DNA of 64,000 nt from Zygaena filipendulae (GCA_907165275.2 OU015663.1:136501-200500); one strand, 5' to 3'; shown: positions 12,751 through 24,392, counted from the stretch's first letter. Notes: a model not told the origin generated them from the letters alone. A program made the numbers and translations.

Positions 12751-13111
12751 GTAAACAGAATAAAACAAGTACCTGTTTGTTATGTTCCGTGTCCATTACA
12801 ATCACGCCGTCTGTTTATCGCCACTGGACGGAGTCAGTCGAAAGCACCGTAGTCCGTGACATTTCAATGCAAAACGTTACAAAAATACGCAACGATTCAT
12901 TGTCCAAAACAGTCCGCTAACTATAGAATCCACTTGAAGTTTTTTGTTATCAACGAAAAAACAATTGACGGAACTGTCGACTGCTGAGTCCCATTTCCTT
13001 TTATGAATAAGTAACTTGACCTTAAAGTAATGGGCACTAAATAAAAAAAAATTGAAAAAAGCTTCTGGTACCTACTTATGAACATAAGGTAGGTACGTAA
13101 CATGGTACATA
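12751..13111. other. Unassigned stretch
   Basis: Unique-looking sequence between a MITE and a Helitron-like copy, without a recognised gene. Confidence 0.4.
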
Positions 13112-13309
13112 TCTTTAACATTAAAAATTCGAAAGTGAGTTTAGTTTCTTTGTTTGTTACGCTTCACGCTTCAACGGCTTAATAGAACATCATAAAATTT
13201 TGCATACACGTTATCAGAGATATCAGAGAAGGACATAGAGTACATTTTGTCCCGGAATTGCCGCGGGAACTTAGAAATCACCGCGGGTGAAACGGCTGGG
13301 AACAGCTAG
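13112..13309 (+). mobile_element. Helitron-like element, near full length (type A)
   Basis: It starts TCTTTAACATTAAAAATTCG after A and ends GGGAACAGCTAG before T. It has the type A middle (CGGCTTAATAGAACATCAT, ATTTTGCATACACG, AGAAGGACATAGAGTAC). One hairpin arm, CCGCGGGTGAAA, is intact; the other has become CGGCTGGG. Confidence 0.78.
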
Positions 13310-14891
13310 TAAGCTGCTATATAAAAAAAACTAGTAAAGTAACATCGCAGTTATACAGATATTTGCTCGAGTAGACGAAGCGAGAAGTTACGGAAACAGT
13401 GTAACGCATAGTGTGCGCAGGTGTTTCTTGTTTACTTCTAAGCTCTTACAAGAACGTTGTTACACTGTCACGGTTAAATATAATAAAAGACGAAGCGAAA
13501 GAGGTTCATAACTATTCAACGTTATATAAAGGTATGCATATTATTAAAATATCTCACATAACTTTCAGTGTATAGTTATTGTTAGATTGCAAACAACATA
13601 AAAAGCATAATATGTACGACTTAAGTACATAACCACTGAAAATTACTGAACGAAATGCTAGGTATAAAAAGATTGTAAATGGGACAGGACAGAACTTATG
13701 CAGGAATATGTTCTGCTATAGGAAGTTAGCAGATCATTTTCTCAGCAGCCTTTTTTTCAGGTTTATACGTAAGGACTATTTCTAAAAAGTATCAGGAACT
13801 GTAGAACTCAGCTGCATGCGAATAGAATTCTCAAAAAAATTTGATCTGCTAAGTTCACGCAGACTTAATATTATGGTTAGTTTTTTTTAAGTTAGAATCA
13901 TGGAAATAGACATTTAAAATTCTATTAAAAAAAATACGTCTGAGTATTTTAGCGTTTTCAGTAATTCAACCTCTGAGGTTGAAGTGAATGGAACTCTGTT
14001 GAAACCACAAGGGGTTCAGCTAGTAATCGTATAAAACGAGCCCTAGTTTAATTTCATTTGGTTCGATAGGTATCTATACGTAAGTTAACATTTTACTACA
14101 CTTTCGAATTCTCAGTATTGTTTCAGCTGTATAAGGCATTTCATGTTTAAGTAGTGACGACGCGCGACGATCCGCTTCGGGCACATTTGAAAGCGGCTTG
14201 AATTGCTTCTAATTTGCACCGCAGTTTGGGCACGCTCGATGGGACGGCTCCAGTCGTGTGTTCTCACTTCTCAGTAAGCCGTCGGCTAGAACCGTGGAAC
14301 AGATAGAAGGAGCATCAACTCACTTTATTATGAAAACAGACGAAAACCAGTGTCGTCTGGTAATTATCGTACATAAAACTATTTATCTTTTATCAAAAAC
14401 ATTCCTACCGAAATGTTAAGTTTTTAAGTCACCGTATACTTGGGATGCCAGCAAGGAAGTTTTTAGAGCAATTAATGCTCGAATTTCCTTTGAGACCGTG
14501 GCGCGCCTGCCTGGCCTGCATGACTGCTCTAGTCAATTTATTTTCTCTGTGGTTAGAACCGTGTCGATAGCACCGACCTACCTTAGATAGCAATTAAATA
14601 TTCGTCAGGAGCGGTGCTCGGTCCGACAACGCCACTTTCTTCGCTCCGCGCCGCGCCGACCGGAATAATACATAAAGTTGGGGCCCGAATGGGATTCGGA
14701 ACCAAAGGCGCTCACAATTAAGTTCCTGACAAAAACTTCAAGTACTTACTTACTTGTTGCGGGTCTACTGTGAGTTGAACTAACTAATTTTAAGATTGAA
14801 TTCTGGTGTTATATCGATGTTAGCGAGTTCAGTTTTCATACAGAACCAACAATTCTATGTTGATATTTTATTACCTTTCTGTTACTCAGGA
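13310..14891. other. Unassigned; ends of a decayed Helitron-like copy
   Basis: Only GTTGAAACCACAAGGGGTTCAGCTAG at 13998-14023 (quoted here in part) resembles a Helitron-like 3' end. The segment 14150-14720 is noticeably richer in CG dinucleotides (GACGACGCGCGACGATCC near 14157, CTCCGCGCCGCGCCGACC near 14644) and free of recognised repeats. No coding frame was recognised. Confidence 0.35.
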
Positions 14892-14975
14892 TTATTAATC
14901 GGTTCAGTAGTTTTTCAGTTTTTGTATTACACACATACAAAAATTGAATCTTTTCTTTTCATAATATTAGCATAA
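14892..14975 (-). mobile_element. Helitron-like element, 5' fragment
   Basis: The plus strand reads ATCGGTTCAGTAGTTTTTCAG, a spacer, and CATAATATTAGCATAAATG, the complement of the usual 5' end (TTATGCTAATATTATGAAAAG) and the following ACTACTGAACCGAT block. The 3' hairpin half is absent. Confidence 0.45.
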
Positions 14976-15136
14976 ATGTGCAACGGGAACTCATGGTGCG
15001 CGTCCGACAATCGTATTCAAGCGTATGTAGGTCGCCCCATTGAGGGCGAGTTCCTTTATGAATTACACTGGAGTAAGTAGGCCGTGATATAGAAGAGGAT
15101 ACCTGTGGTGAGGGTGAGCGGGGAGGGTCCGGTACT

Positions 15137-15150
15137 CCCCCCCCCCCCCC
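15137..15150 (+). repeat. Run of 14 C residues
   Basis: A homopolymer C tract within GGTACTCCCC...GGCCAGG. Its length is liable to sequencing error. Confidence 0.9.
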
Positions 15151-15246
15151 GGCCAGGTAGCCAGGAACAGGTAAGGTAAGGTACAAACCACGCAATAGTT
15201 GCCGGTAACTCAATAGGTACATCTCGACAGTTTTAAGGCAGGTAAT

Positions 15247-15374
15247 GGGCTTGTCAATCAAATTTTAGTTTTTAGTCTGTCTTGTAGATAACATTTTTGA
15301 CCCTAATCACAAAATAACGGAGATGCATTAAGTCTAAATGTCGACATTTTTGACTACCCCAGAAACAAGCCTAT
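15247..15374 (+). mobile_element. TAGTCCGTC-family MITE, internally deleted copy
   Basis: The left end (AATGGGCTTGTCAATCAAATT, TAGTTTTTAGTCTGTCTTG) and right end (TTTGACTACCCCAGAAAC) match the family. Only about 128 nt remain, against about 320 nt in copy 1, and the TGACGTCA-containing centre is missing. It is useful for defining the true outer ends of the family. Confidence 0.5.
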
Positions 15375-16589
15375 TCCCGAAGTTAAACCCTAAGCATGTT
15401 CATTCTTTGGAACTGTATAAATATCATTCAAATAAAGGAGCTGCATTATCGGGATTCGGGATCGTGCTAAAAAAACAGATAAAAGAATCTCATTTTCAAG
15501 GCCGTTTATTGAAAAAATACTTATAGCTTAAGTGGCGAATAGAAATATAATTGCTAAAGACATAAATACAAAAGGATGAAGTATAGCTAAATATCGACTG
15601 TTATAAATCGGTAACTTCCAATACTTCGTGTCGTAATTACAGTTGGAAACTACCTCCGCACAGAAACTTTTGTGTGCGGAGGACAATAAAAGAGAGATTT
15701 TTATGAAAGCACTTTGTGTAGTTACCTACAGTCGTTTCGCTTTATTCGCTCGCTTTATTGCCCACTCGGCGGGGCTCGATCCCGGCCGAAGGGCTGGCGG
15801 CTGGCGGCTGGCGTGCACGGCGCGGCGCGGCGCGCGGCGCCCACCCTTCGCTCTGCTCCTCTGCTAAACCGTTACAAATCAAATTAGAAACAAGTGGAAT
15901 ATTGAATTTGTTGTTTTTGCTCTTCAAAGGCGAATTGCGTTCGCGGAGTGCTCTTACTATCGCGAACTTCGAGACTCTACTGACTCTAGTATCTCTTTAG
16001 AACTTTAGAACTATCATCGGAGGATATGAAACTAAAGTTCTATGATATCATATTTTTTTATTAACTAAACTAAATTTGAGTACGATAAAAAAATACGTAC
16101 GTCTTCAATATTATTTTCTCATTAAAGCACTACAAAAAAAAACATTGCTATTTAGCTGTTTTTTGAACAGTTGAATTTAATTACAGTAGATCTGCCTCAT
16201 TTTTACAAATGAATGGTTTTTGACTAAGTACATATTTCTTTACTAATATAACTTATCTAAGTACATAATTTAGATTGTATTATCATTATCACGTATTAAT
16301 TTATAAATGTCACAAAGAACACTTTGTGGGAACAGCTGATCTCGGATTGATTAATTAGGCATTCATGATTAGGCAACCCACCTGTGGAGCGTTCATTAAG
16401 TAGAAACAGTGTTACCAGCAGGAAAATTAGTATTTAAGGTTTCACGATTAGATCTGAAAACAGGTGGTGCCGACAACACTGCGCCGTTAATTGGCGCGCG
16501 TACGGGGCATTTAATTATAGCTATAACTTTATATAATAACAGTCGCTCAACATACTACTGTTATTTTGTAATGCTGCGGCAACGGAAAA
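15375..16589. other. Unassigned; contains a short GC-rich island
   Basis: A tract of about 100 nt at 15768-15866 is strongly GC-rich with repeated GGCTGGCGGCTGGCG and GCGCGGCGCGGCGCG. It overlaps short open frames on both strands, neither with a recognisable product. An inverted repeat of TAGAACTTTAG type lies at 16000-16045. Confidence 0.4.
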
Positions 16590-16793
16590 TCCTTACTGAT
16601 ATTATAAGTGTGAAAGTAAGTTTGTTTGTTTGTTTGTTACCTACGCTTTCACGCCTTAACGGCTTAACCGATCATCACGAAATTTTGCATGCACGTTGTC
16701 AGGGATACAGAGAAGGACAAAAGGCACTTTTTATCACGGAATTCCCGCGAAAACTCCAAAATTACCGTGGGTGAAATCGCGGGGAACAGCTAT
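16590..16793 (+). mobile_element. Helitron-like element (type A)
   Basis: The 5' end is TCCTTACTGATATTATAAG, followed by (TTTG)n, CTTTCACGCCTTAACGGC, ACCGATCATCACGAAATTTT and the usual 3' half. The hairpin CCGTGGGTGAAATCGCGG is followed by GGAACAGCTAT, so the CTAG terminus has changed to CTAT. Confidence 0.78.
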
Positions 16794-16802
16794 ATATTAA
16801 TA

Positions 16803-16864
16803 CTAGTTACTCCCCGCGGTTTCACCCATGGTAATTTCGGAGTTCCCGCGGGAATTTCGGGGCA
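16803..16864 (-). mobile_element. Helitron-like 3' fragment, tail-to-tail with the previous copy
   Basis: The plus strand reads CTAGTTACTCCCCGCGGTTT, then CACCCATGGTAATTTCGGAG and TCCCGCGGGAATTTCGG, the reverse complement of the family 3' end. It lies 9 nt from the 3' end of the plus-strand element, so the two hairpin ends face each other. Confidence 0.72.
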
Positions 16865-17952
16865 TGAGTCATGACACATAGGAACTAATTAAATGTTGAC
16901 AAATTTGAACTGAACGACATTTTTAGAACTCAACAATTTTAATTAGAACGCTGGAGTCAGGGATAACGAGATAGATACGTATTACGTATACATATTATGT
17001 ACTATAATAATAGGGTACTAAAAACCCCACACGTAATGGGTGTAATAATTATTGTGATTATTTCATACATTCCACCTGGTTAGTGGTCACACAGCGTGGA
17101 CGATGTTAATCAGGGGACACCAGTCCCCAGCCGCCTCGAGCCGGCCGGTGAGCACCGAGATAGTCGCGAGATGGCGCATCTAACGAGCGCCCTCTATTGT
17201 TTAGGGTTATCTTTATTTTAACGCACCGCTCGCGCCAACGCAGCTTGTCCGTGATTTTACACTATTAGATAAGTTGAACGCACACTGGACACTTGCACCT
17301 CTCTTCAGCTGCCTTATTCTTGACAATGATGGATTATGACTTGAGTTCAAATTGAGATCGTATTTGAAATCGTTAATGTTGACATGATGACGTTCGACAA
17401 GTCAATAAAAATGGATTGTTTTCGTTGACAATTTAATGAAATCGAGAAATTTGACAGATAAATACGATAGAGACGCGATCTCGAAACTTAAAAAGTAGCA
17501 AAATTTCGATCCGAGATCTCATTTCGATTCGAGTTCGATTTGATTCTAAGTTCCTAACGCGATTGCGTCAAGAGTATGACCCTTACTTGATAGCGTCAAG
17601 AGTAAGACGGCCGCGGCAGGTCTAGCAATCGGTCTATGCCAAAGAGTTTTGAGGGAATCCTAGAGCGAGGGAAACCACGAGAAACATGAAAATAAGAATA
17701 ACGATCGAAAATATTACGGATATCACCATTGATTTTGTGGTTAACGAAACTGACCTCTAGGTCAGTTGGCGAAGGTTGAATTTCCGTGTCAGACTTTTCT
17801 ATATGATGAACGTTTGGTGTGACTTTTCAGTAGTTAAGTTTAATTGTTAAGTTTTTAAACATTATATCAGCTGCCTGATAGTAAAAGTTCTGCTTAATTT
17901 GGGACTATATTATAAAGTAAGTTGGATAATGTCTAACCATTATTATTTTTAC
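16865..17952. other. Unassigned; direct-repeat words
   Basis: Non-repetitive sequence. GCGTCAAGAGTA occurs twice (17564 and 17593 region). Several GAGATC/TTCGA-type words occur at 17355-17545. No gene recognised. Confidence 0.4.
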
Positions 17953-18126
17953 GAGCTGTCACGCCGCGTTTTCACCCGCATCAATTTCGAGGTATCGCAG
18001 GAATTACGGCATACAACCAATAACACTCTTGGTTGTAAAATGCAACGACCTGTCAAAATATCTTTTTGAGTTTTGCGACCACACAGACACGGCTGCTGTA
18101 TTTTTATATGTACGTATAGATTACTA
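17953..18126 (-). mobile_element. Helitron-like element (type I), decayed
   Basis: The plus strand begins AGCTGTCACGCCGCGTTTTC, ACCCGCATCAATTTCG and continues into GACCTGTCAAAATATC and ACGGCTGCTGTATTTTTATA. The same middle recurs at 39659-39850. The hairpin arms are mutated. Confidence 0.55.
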
Positions 18127-18792
18127 AAGCTACAGTTCCTAACCAATGGTGGATTCTGTTCCTACATTGACTGTCGCTCAGTAAGCTTTACACAGACGTC
18201 TCTAACTGTACCGCAGTGGTGCACGATCTATCGAAGCCGTAATAGAACTACATTGAACTAAATAGAATTGTCGCGGAGGATGTATTCAACAAGGCGGCTG
18301 ACGCTTCGCAGCATGGAGTGGCTGCGCATCCTGTCTCTTGTGAACACAATAGCCTGATATACATCGCTAGGGTTCGGGACACTGTATCAAATCAAAGAGA
18401 AAACAGTATCTACATATATAATAAACTATACAGAGCCATTGTAGGTAGAACAAGCGGGCCACGATAATAAGCAAATTCTTATAAACATCCAAACATTTCT
18501 TTACAGGCAGGTAAACATAATATTTTTTACAATATTCTATGCACAGTAAAATACGAGAACAGCCTAGACGTATACGTAACCAAAGATGAATACATGAATG
18601 TTTTTGTACATGACAAATAGCTTTGTTTGCGACAGTCAGCCGGCGATCTGTTTTTTACTAAACTGAGTACCACCCCTTACTAAACCACCAATAAAAATCA
18701 CTTATCTATACTAAGTAATACTAATTTATATGTACATATGTATGCGGTAATTTCGGAGTTCCCGCGGAGGTTGCGGGAAAAAAGTAGGTGAT
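18127..18792. other. Unassigned stretch
   Basis: Unique-looking sequence. A 3' half-fragment of the Helitron-like family (GGTAATTTCGGAGTTCCCGC at about 18746) precedes the next copy. Confidence 0.4.
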
Positions 18793-18958
18793 TAGCTGTT
18801 CCCCGCATTAATTCCGCAGTTCCCGCGGGAATTCCGGGATGAAAAATAGTAGCCGATTCTCAGACCTACTGAATATGCATATAAAATTTCATGAGAATCG
18901 GTCAAGCCGTTTCGGAGGGGTATGGGAACGAACATTGTGACACGAGAATTTTTATATT
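18793..18958 (-). mobile_element. Helitron-like element (type C)
   Basis: The plus strand reads TAGCTGTTCCCCGCATTAAT, GTTCCCGCGGGAATTCCGG, ATGAGAATCGGTCAAGCCG, GAACGAACATTGTGACACG and TTTTTATATTAGA. The middle is the complement of the type C element at 52017-52211. The distal hairpin arm is lost. Confidence 0.72.
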
Positions 18959-18970
18959 AGAAGAAGAAGA

Positions 18971-19169
18971 AGATTATAAAGAGGTAAAATTTGTGAGTTG
19001 TGAGTTTGTGACGTTGTAGGGGGTAATCTCTAGATCTACGAACCGATTTTGAAATTTTTTTCACTTATAGGAAGCTACGGTAGTTTTGAATAACAAAGAG
19101 TACTTTTTATCCTGTAATTCCCACGAGAACTCTGGAATTACCGCGGGCAAAACCACTGGGGACAGCTAG
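18971..19169 (+). mobile_element. Helitron-like element (type B)
   Basis: A (GAA)n spacer separates this copy from the oppositely oriented type C copy. The type B middle is GTTTGTGACGTTGTAGGGGG, AACCGATTTTGAAATTTTTT and CTTATAGGAAGCTACGG. It ends TACCGCGGGCAAAACCACTG, GGGACAGCTAG before T. Confidence 0.75.
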
Positions 19170-20740
19170 TAATTAATATATCTAATGTTGGCACATATAG
19201 TGTTTGTGTTTTAGCCTCAATCATCTGGATATTTGCTGTTCAATCCTATATTGAAAGCACTCTATAAATGTACCTATATGAAGGTAGCGCCAACAAAGAA
19301 ATTGCATCGACCTTTAAATTATGTTTTTTGGATCTTACAAAACATTTCAGTCGCTTTTTAATAACCAAAACGTGATTAGGTTAAACATATTTAAGAGATT
19401 AAATAAAATTGGTAAACGAAGTTTACGTTTGTTTAAGTCCCGTTTGGTGAAAGTGGCTCTTAATCTTACACGACATGACATTTAAACAGAATTTAAATAC
19501 TGGTAATTCCAAATGGAAATGAAACTTAAAAACTCTATGAAAGCTAAATCACCTTCAGCATTGGCCTATAAACTAGCAACAATAACAGTGCAGCCATTAC
19601 TGTGTCCGCAGTGCATTTAAAGCGCTGTTTATGGCGCTTGTTTTGGCGCCGACACAACGCTGATAATACACCTACATGCACATAGCCTCGCCCTGCGACT
19701 TCCTCCGCAAGCGAACGTGACTGACATATTAAATACACCGCCAGTTGCGTGAGAAACTTAATTTCCCACTGCTTGTCACATTAGATTGCCTAATTTGGAA
19801 CGAAAAAGTATGAACTTATAGATCGAAAAATCCTCCATCTTCACAGGTATTTCAGTAACCTTCGAAGAGTCCTAACTTCTTATCTTTACATCAAGGTTTT
19901 TGGATTCCCACCTCGTGACTCTGATGATGACTTACTTAATCGGCTTATTACGGGAATAACATGTGGAGTGTACTTACCTGGCACCTGGCACCCAGTACCT
20001 GGCACTTGGCACCCGGTACCTGGCACCGCAGCCAGACGCGCTCGGACGCGGCGAGGCCGGGACGAGGTAACTGCCTGAAAAATAAACAGCGCTAATGTGC
20101 CGGCAAATGACGCCTCACTGCACCGCCGAATGGGTTTGGCTCGCTACAGCTTGGGGACAATTACACCGGGCGGGTACGACACGACACGTCACGAGTGTTC
20201 GTAGTAAACAAAGACACTGAAAAAAAGACAATGTTTATGCGGAAAACAATAAGACATACCACACAAATGAAGAGAAATACATATGAACAAGAAATTCTAT
20301 TATTCTATGATTCTATTCTAAATAACAAACGAAATTTTTACAAGAAATGACAAAAATTAAAATAAATAATTAAGAGAAACAAACTGACCCATCTCAGCTT
20401 AAGCTCCATGAGTGTTGGGACTTGAGACACTAATGAATTACTGAAGGTATTCCGTATTCTTTGAATAGATCTAAAATTACTAAGCTATAGACAACTTAGC
20501 TACCTCATTGTCAGTAAAATAAATCCTGACTAATGGAAATTTGTAGGTTTACACTGTACACCCATATCGTGCCAAATTGCGAAACCAAATTACGTCTCCC
20601 CTTCCAAAATAAATCTTTAAGTGTACAAATCGGAGACCGTAAAAGCTCTCGCTCGGTGAGTCAACATTACCCACCTCGCCAGCTCACCCGAGAATGTCTC
20701 TGTAAATTACAAGCCCTGTAACTATCTACCGACCATTTCC
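19170..20740. other. Unassigned; short CTGGCAC tandem block
   Basis: At 19977-20027 a block of imperfect CCTGGCACCTGGCACCC/GTACCTGGCACTTGGCAC repeats is visible. The remainder has no recognised gene or interspersed repeat. Confidence 0.45.
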
Positions 20741-20777
20741 TACACGTAATTGCACTTTTGTGCCTGCCTCGAAGCAG

Positions 20778-20785
20778 TGACGTCA
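20778..20785. promoter_or_regulatory. TGACGTCA (CRE-like octamer)
   Basis: A perfect palindromic cAMP-response-type octamer, the binding site class of bZIP factors of the CREB/ATF group. Unlike six other occurrences in this window, it is not inside a MITE but in the GC-rich unique block. Function is unproven. Confidence 0.25.
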
Positions 20786-21356
20786 TGACACCGACGACGG
20801 TCGGATCCATCGAGAATATCTTCAATCACTCGGATGTAGACGGCGTTCCCGCTGAGATGATAAATCGATCGCTCGGCGCAAGTAGGCGATACCGAGCGGA
20901 GAGATATGAGCGCCATTCATACGAGGATTCCAGCTCGGAACTTAAGGCGGTGGAGAAGGAAGGTATTAATATGAAAGTTCAGCGCCAGTCGGGAGCGGGA
21001 GATTGATATAAGCGGAGCGTGCGTTGGCAAAAAAACCGCCACTTCCCGCTGAAATATCATCCGCCATCAATCCACGGAGCGTTACGTCACAGACCGCCCG
21101 GGCGTTTTCGTGCTGCACGTACTAAGAGACAATGTCGCAGCCGTGCCAACCGACCCCGACGTCTCACTCGCCGCTTTCCATCGTCAACCTCGTTATGCGC
21201 CGGGCGGACGCACGGAATCAATTACCCACCATTCGATTCTGTTTTTGTTTGGGCAGGACAAGTAAAAAACGGTAATTCGATCGTCACCGATGATCGAACG
21301 ATAGCAGCGTAAAAAGGTAAAGCGAAGGTATCTAATGAACGGAGAAAAATAGCCGT

Positions 21357-21596
21357 CCAGCGGAGCTAGGATGCGCAACATGATATGTTTATCGAACGAA
21401 AGATAAAATTGTCGACACGACAAATATTTGTGGGCGTTCAAGCAAAAAAGTGCAGTAGTGGGGTATTGAGTTAAGTTAAGACTAGATTCGGTTAAACATT
21501 TTTACCACTGGTAGACAAAACGATATATTATGTCGACGAGAATCGATGAAATGGCTCGATAAAATTTTATCATGTTGCGCATCCTAGCTCCACTGG
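21357..21596. repeat. Long inverted repeat in unique GC-rich DNA
   Basis: The arms are 21357-21385 and 21568-21596, 29 nt each with a single mismatch (core GGAGCTAGGATGCGCAACAT). Weaker complementarity continues inward (TTTATCGA and GTCGACA in both arms). The spacer is 182 nt. No target duplication is seen outside the arms, so a MITE origin is unproven. Confidence 0.8.
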
Positions 21597-22930
21597 AAGT
21601 GGTCCAGTGTGTCTCCCGGCGGTCGGGCGTGACTGACGGGCTGCAACTGACTGACTCACGCGGCATCAGCTGCTCGTCGCTCCGCCGACGCTGCACTGTA
21701 CTCCAAATCCGAGCGGCGGGCATCGCGGCCGGCGGCCATTAAACACATTATCTGTACTCGAAGCGAAAGCAGCCGGTGCGGTGTTTGTACGGCTGAAGTG
21801 CGTTCGCAAACAGTCGAAGCTCAACACTAGCTTCGTTCTATCGACGCGACGTTTATTTAGGTAGGTTTATCGTTGGATATTAGTTCGAAATTCATACAGC
21901 GACGTTCCCGAGCACCGCCCGCTCGCTCCACGATCCGAAACACTTCACGGTTCATTTCGGTCGGCGAACGATTCGAAGCGGCTAATCGTCCATCGCTTCT
22001 ATACTTCGTTCCGAATGGATCGCATTGTTTAGTTAGAGAGTATTGTAACACGATCATTCGTTACACAGGGAAATGACTTGCTATTGCGATTCGTCACGGG
22101 GCGCGTCCATCGGTGGCCCGGTACCGCCGCGCTCCGTGTCGTCGCGCCCGCAACCAGCGATGGACCTCGCGCCGCAGGCATTCTGCTACGTCATACTTTA
22201 ATTTCCATACTTCAAAGACGTTTTAATTTCACGGCGCGTTGAGGCTGGCTCGAGGGAGTCGGGGGGGCGGCGGTGGGGTCGACGCGAACTGTGCTAAACG
22301 GCTCGAACTAGACTAGGAGCACGTACAGTTCGATAATTGGATGATCTTTGGCGGGAGTTTTGGCGCGACGCAGTCGTTATATTATACAGCCAGCGGGCGC
22401 TGGAGCGCGATAAACCGAGTTCCAATAAAATTTGATGTAAAAACCCGTCTCGTTCACTGAATACTGAAAACTAAAAGCGTTCGTAAAAACAATGACGGAG
22501 TGCTTTTATAATGTCTTTATTTCGAGCCGCGAGAATTTCGTCGAGACTTCGTCGCGTTTTTCAGTGGCTTTTACCGTTTCATAAAAAGCGAGAGCGGTCC
22601 GCTTTCGACTGGAGTTTTTTTGTAGCTAACGTCAAACTCGGATTAAGCTGTCGCGTTGACTCAGCGATGGAAATCGACGGGTTCGGCGAAATTCGACAAG
22701 ATCACAATAGTGGGGGCTCGAAGTGTTAACTGTGGAATTTCGAGTACACCCTATTGTTGTATTCCGTATGCGTCTCCGGCGAGGTGTTTGCGACGAAACG
22801 TTTTACACTCCACCCTGTACAAACAGTGTGAAGGCAAATAAACGGAATCGTAAAGCAAACACACGCGCGCCAACCGACCGTACCTTAACCCGACGGGGCA
22901 AAGTCCATTTTGCAATACCATAGTCTGCAC

Positions 22931-23248
22931 GGTAATTCCGTTTCGGAGTCAAGTTGAACTTGTGTCCGAGCGGTTAGGGACTCTACCTACATCGCTGCAT
23001 ATTCCGTTTATGTATTCTACTGCTTTGAATCTTGGAATAGTTCTCGTTCTACTTCGAGGTTTTAGTTTGTATAATTTTGTTTTGTTCGTTTATTGAGGCA
23101 TTGAAGTTGTATGGCATATATACATGTCAATACATAATAATATGTACATACATAATAGTGTTTTGTTCAGAATAGAGGCTTGTATTGGCCGAGTACCTAC
23201 TGAATGCTCTCAGAGGAGGTCTGGTGCGAACTGCGATGCTATGTGGCG
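22931..23248. other. Unassigned stretch
   Basis: The transition from the GC-rich block back to AT-rich DNA. Nothing recognised. Confidence 0.4.
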
Positions 23249-23322
23249 TGGTATGTTGTATTGTGTTGTGTTGTGTTGTGTTGTGTAGTGTATTGTTGTG
23301 TTGTGTTGTGTTGTGTGTTGTC
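23249..23322 (+). repeat. (TTGTG)n pentanucleotide microsatellite
   Basis: Interrupted TTGTG units with one GTAGTGTATTG interruption near 23284-23295. The minus-strand open frame over it (rich in His-Asn-Thr) is a by-product of the repeat. Confidence 0.85.
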
Positions 23323-24392
23323 GCGTGATGTGGGCCACTCAATAGCTACAACAACGCCCTAACACCATTGTCACCGTGTGTGAGCTCCGACGGAATAAAT
23401 AAACACAATTTTCCAATTCAAAACTGAAGTTGAAAATGTAACAAGATAGGATATTTATACTGGATGTTATATTTATACGTGCCGTTGAAGACAACCCAGG
23501 AGTTAGGACCACACGTGTCTCTGCCGGAATGGTAATTGTAAAGAAATATAACACAATTTAACTGTTCGCCGAGATAAAGTGTAATGGACACAATATACTC
23601 TTTACGTTTAAAAGTACAAATCTAAGAGTTTTTCTACTCTTATCCTGTTTAATAAACGCTTTGCGTTGGTGCAAAATATCTGAATTTCGATTACAGTCTT
23701 AATAATAATAATAATCCACTCCACAACACAGATCTACTTGATCCCACAGTAAGCTATAAGCTTGTGTCGTGGATACCAAGCAAACGTGGTATATACTACA
23801 CATATTATTACATATATATTATACTATAGATATATACACACCCAGACTGGAAAATGGAACCCTGTGTTCATCACACAAAGTCCACCCCCATCTTGATTTT
23901 GCAGTAAGATATTATGACTCGTATGATTAATATTAAAAATCACATAAAATGTTTTACAGTTACAGACAGCTGTAGAAAAAGATCCGGTCCGGAAGTTTAT
24001 GAGGTGGATACTAGTAGGTATACTAACAAGTGATCATGTAGCCTCAGCTAATTAAAAATGATAAACGGAACAATAAAATTTATTCAAATAGTAAAAGTAA
24101 TTATCATGTTTGCCGCTTAAGGTAATGGAATGTAATACATTATAATTAAAAGGAAGGCGATGACGCGTAGATATTAGACACTTAGTATGATATGCAAATG
24201 AAAGTGAACCGACCACTAAAGGTGTGGTATGCAAATATTCATTTGGTTGGTCTATAGTTCTATATATATACAATATACATACGGGGTCGGGTGTTGGATT
24301 TCAAGAGTATTCACACTTACCTACCTTATGCTGAGGCAGTGACCGATTGGCTCCCACACAGCCACACACAGCACATCTCCTTCACAATATTT
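23323..24392. other. Unassigned; (AAT)n at 23701-23715
   Basis: AT-rich sequence with a short AATAATAATAAT run and no recognised gene. Confidence 0.4.

Larger units (their letters stand above)
20741..22930. promoter_or_regulatory. GC-rich, repeat-free block; candidate promoter or first-exon region
   Basis: This block is clearly richer in CG dinucleotides than its surroundings and contains none of the interspersed repeats that fill the rest of the window. It holds several overlapping open frames (for example 20758-21006 and 21019-21312 on the plus strand), none with a recognised domain. Other contents are a TGACGTCA octamer at 20778-20785, a 29 nt inverted repeat (21357-21385 with 21568-21596), a TATATTATACAG stretch near 22380 and a 42-codon ATG frame at 22073-22201 directly after TTCGTTACACAGG. 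The regulatory or 5' exon reading is inferred from composition and lack of insertions. Without transcripts the strand and any start site are undetermined. Confidence 0.3.

Noticed and set aside
16409..16774. 121-codon plus-strand frame
   Set aside because: Its second half lies inside a Helitron-like element and the first half shows no domain; other frames over these elements (for example 59395-59589 minus) are the same type of artefact.
23127..23342. Minus-strand frame rich in His, Asn and Thr
   Set aside because: Produced by the (TTGTG)n microsatellite.
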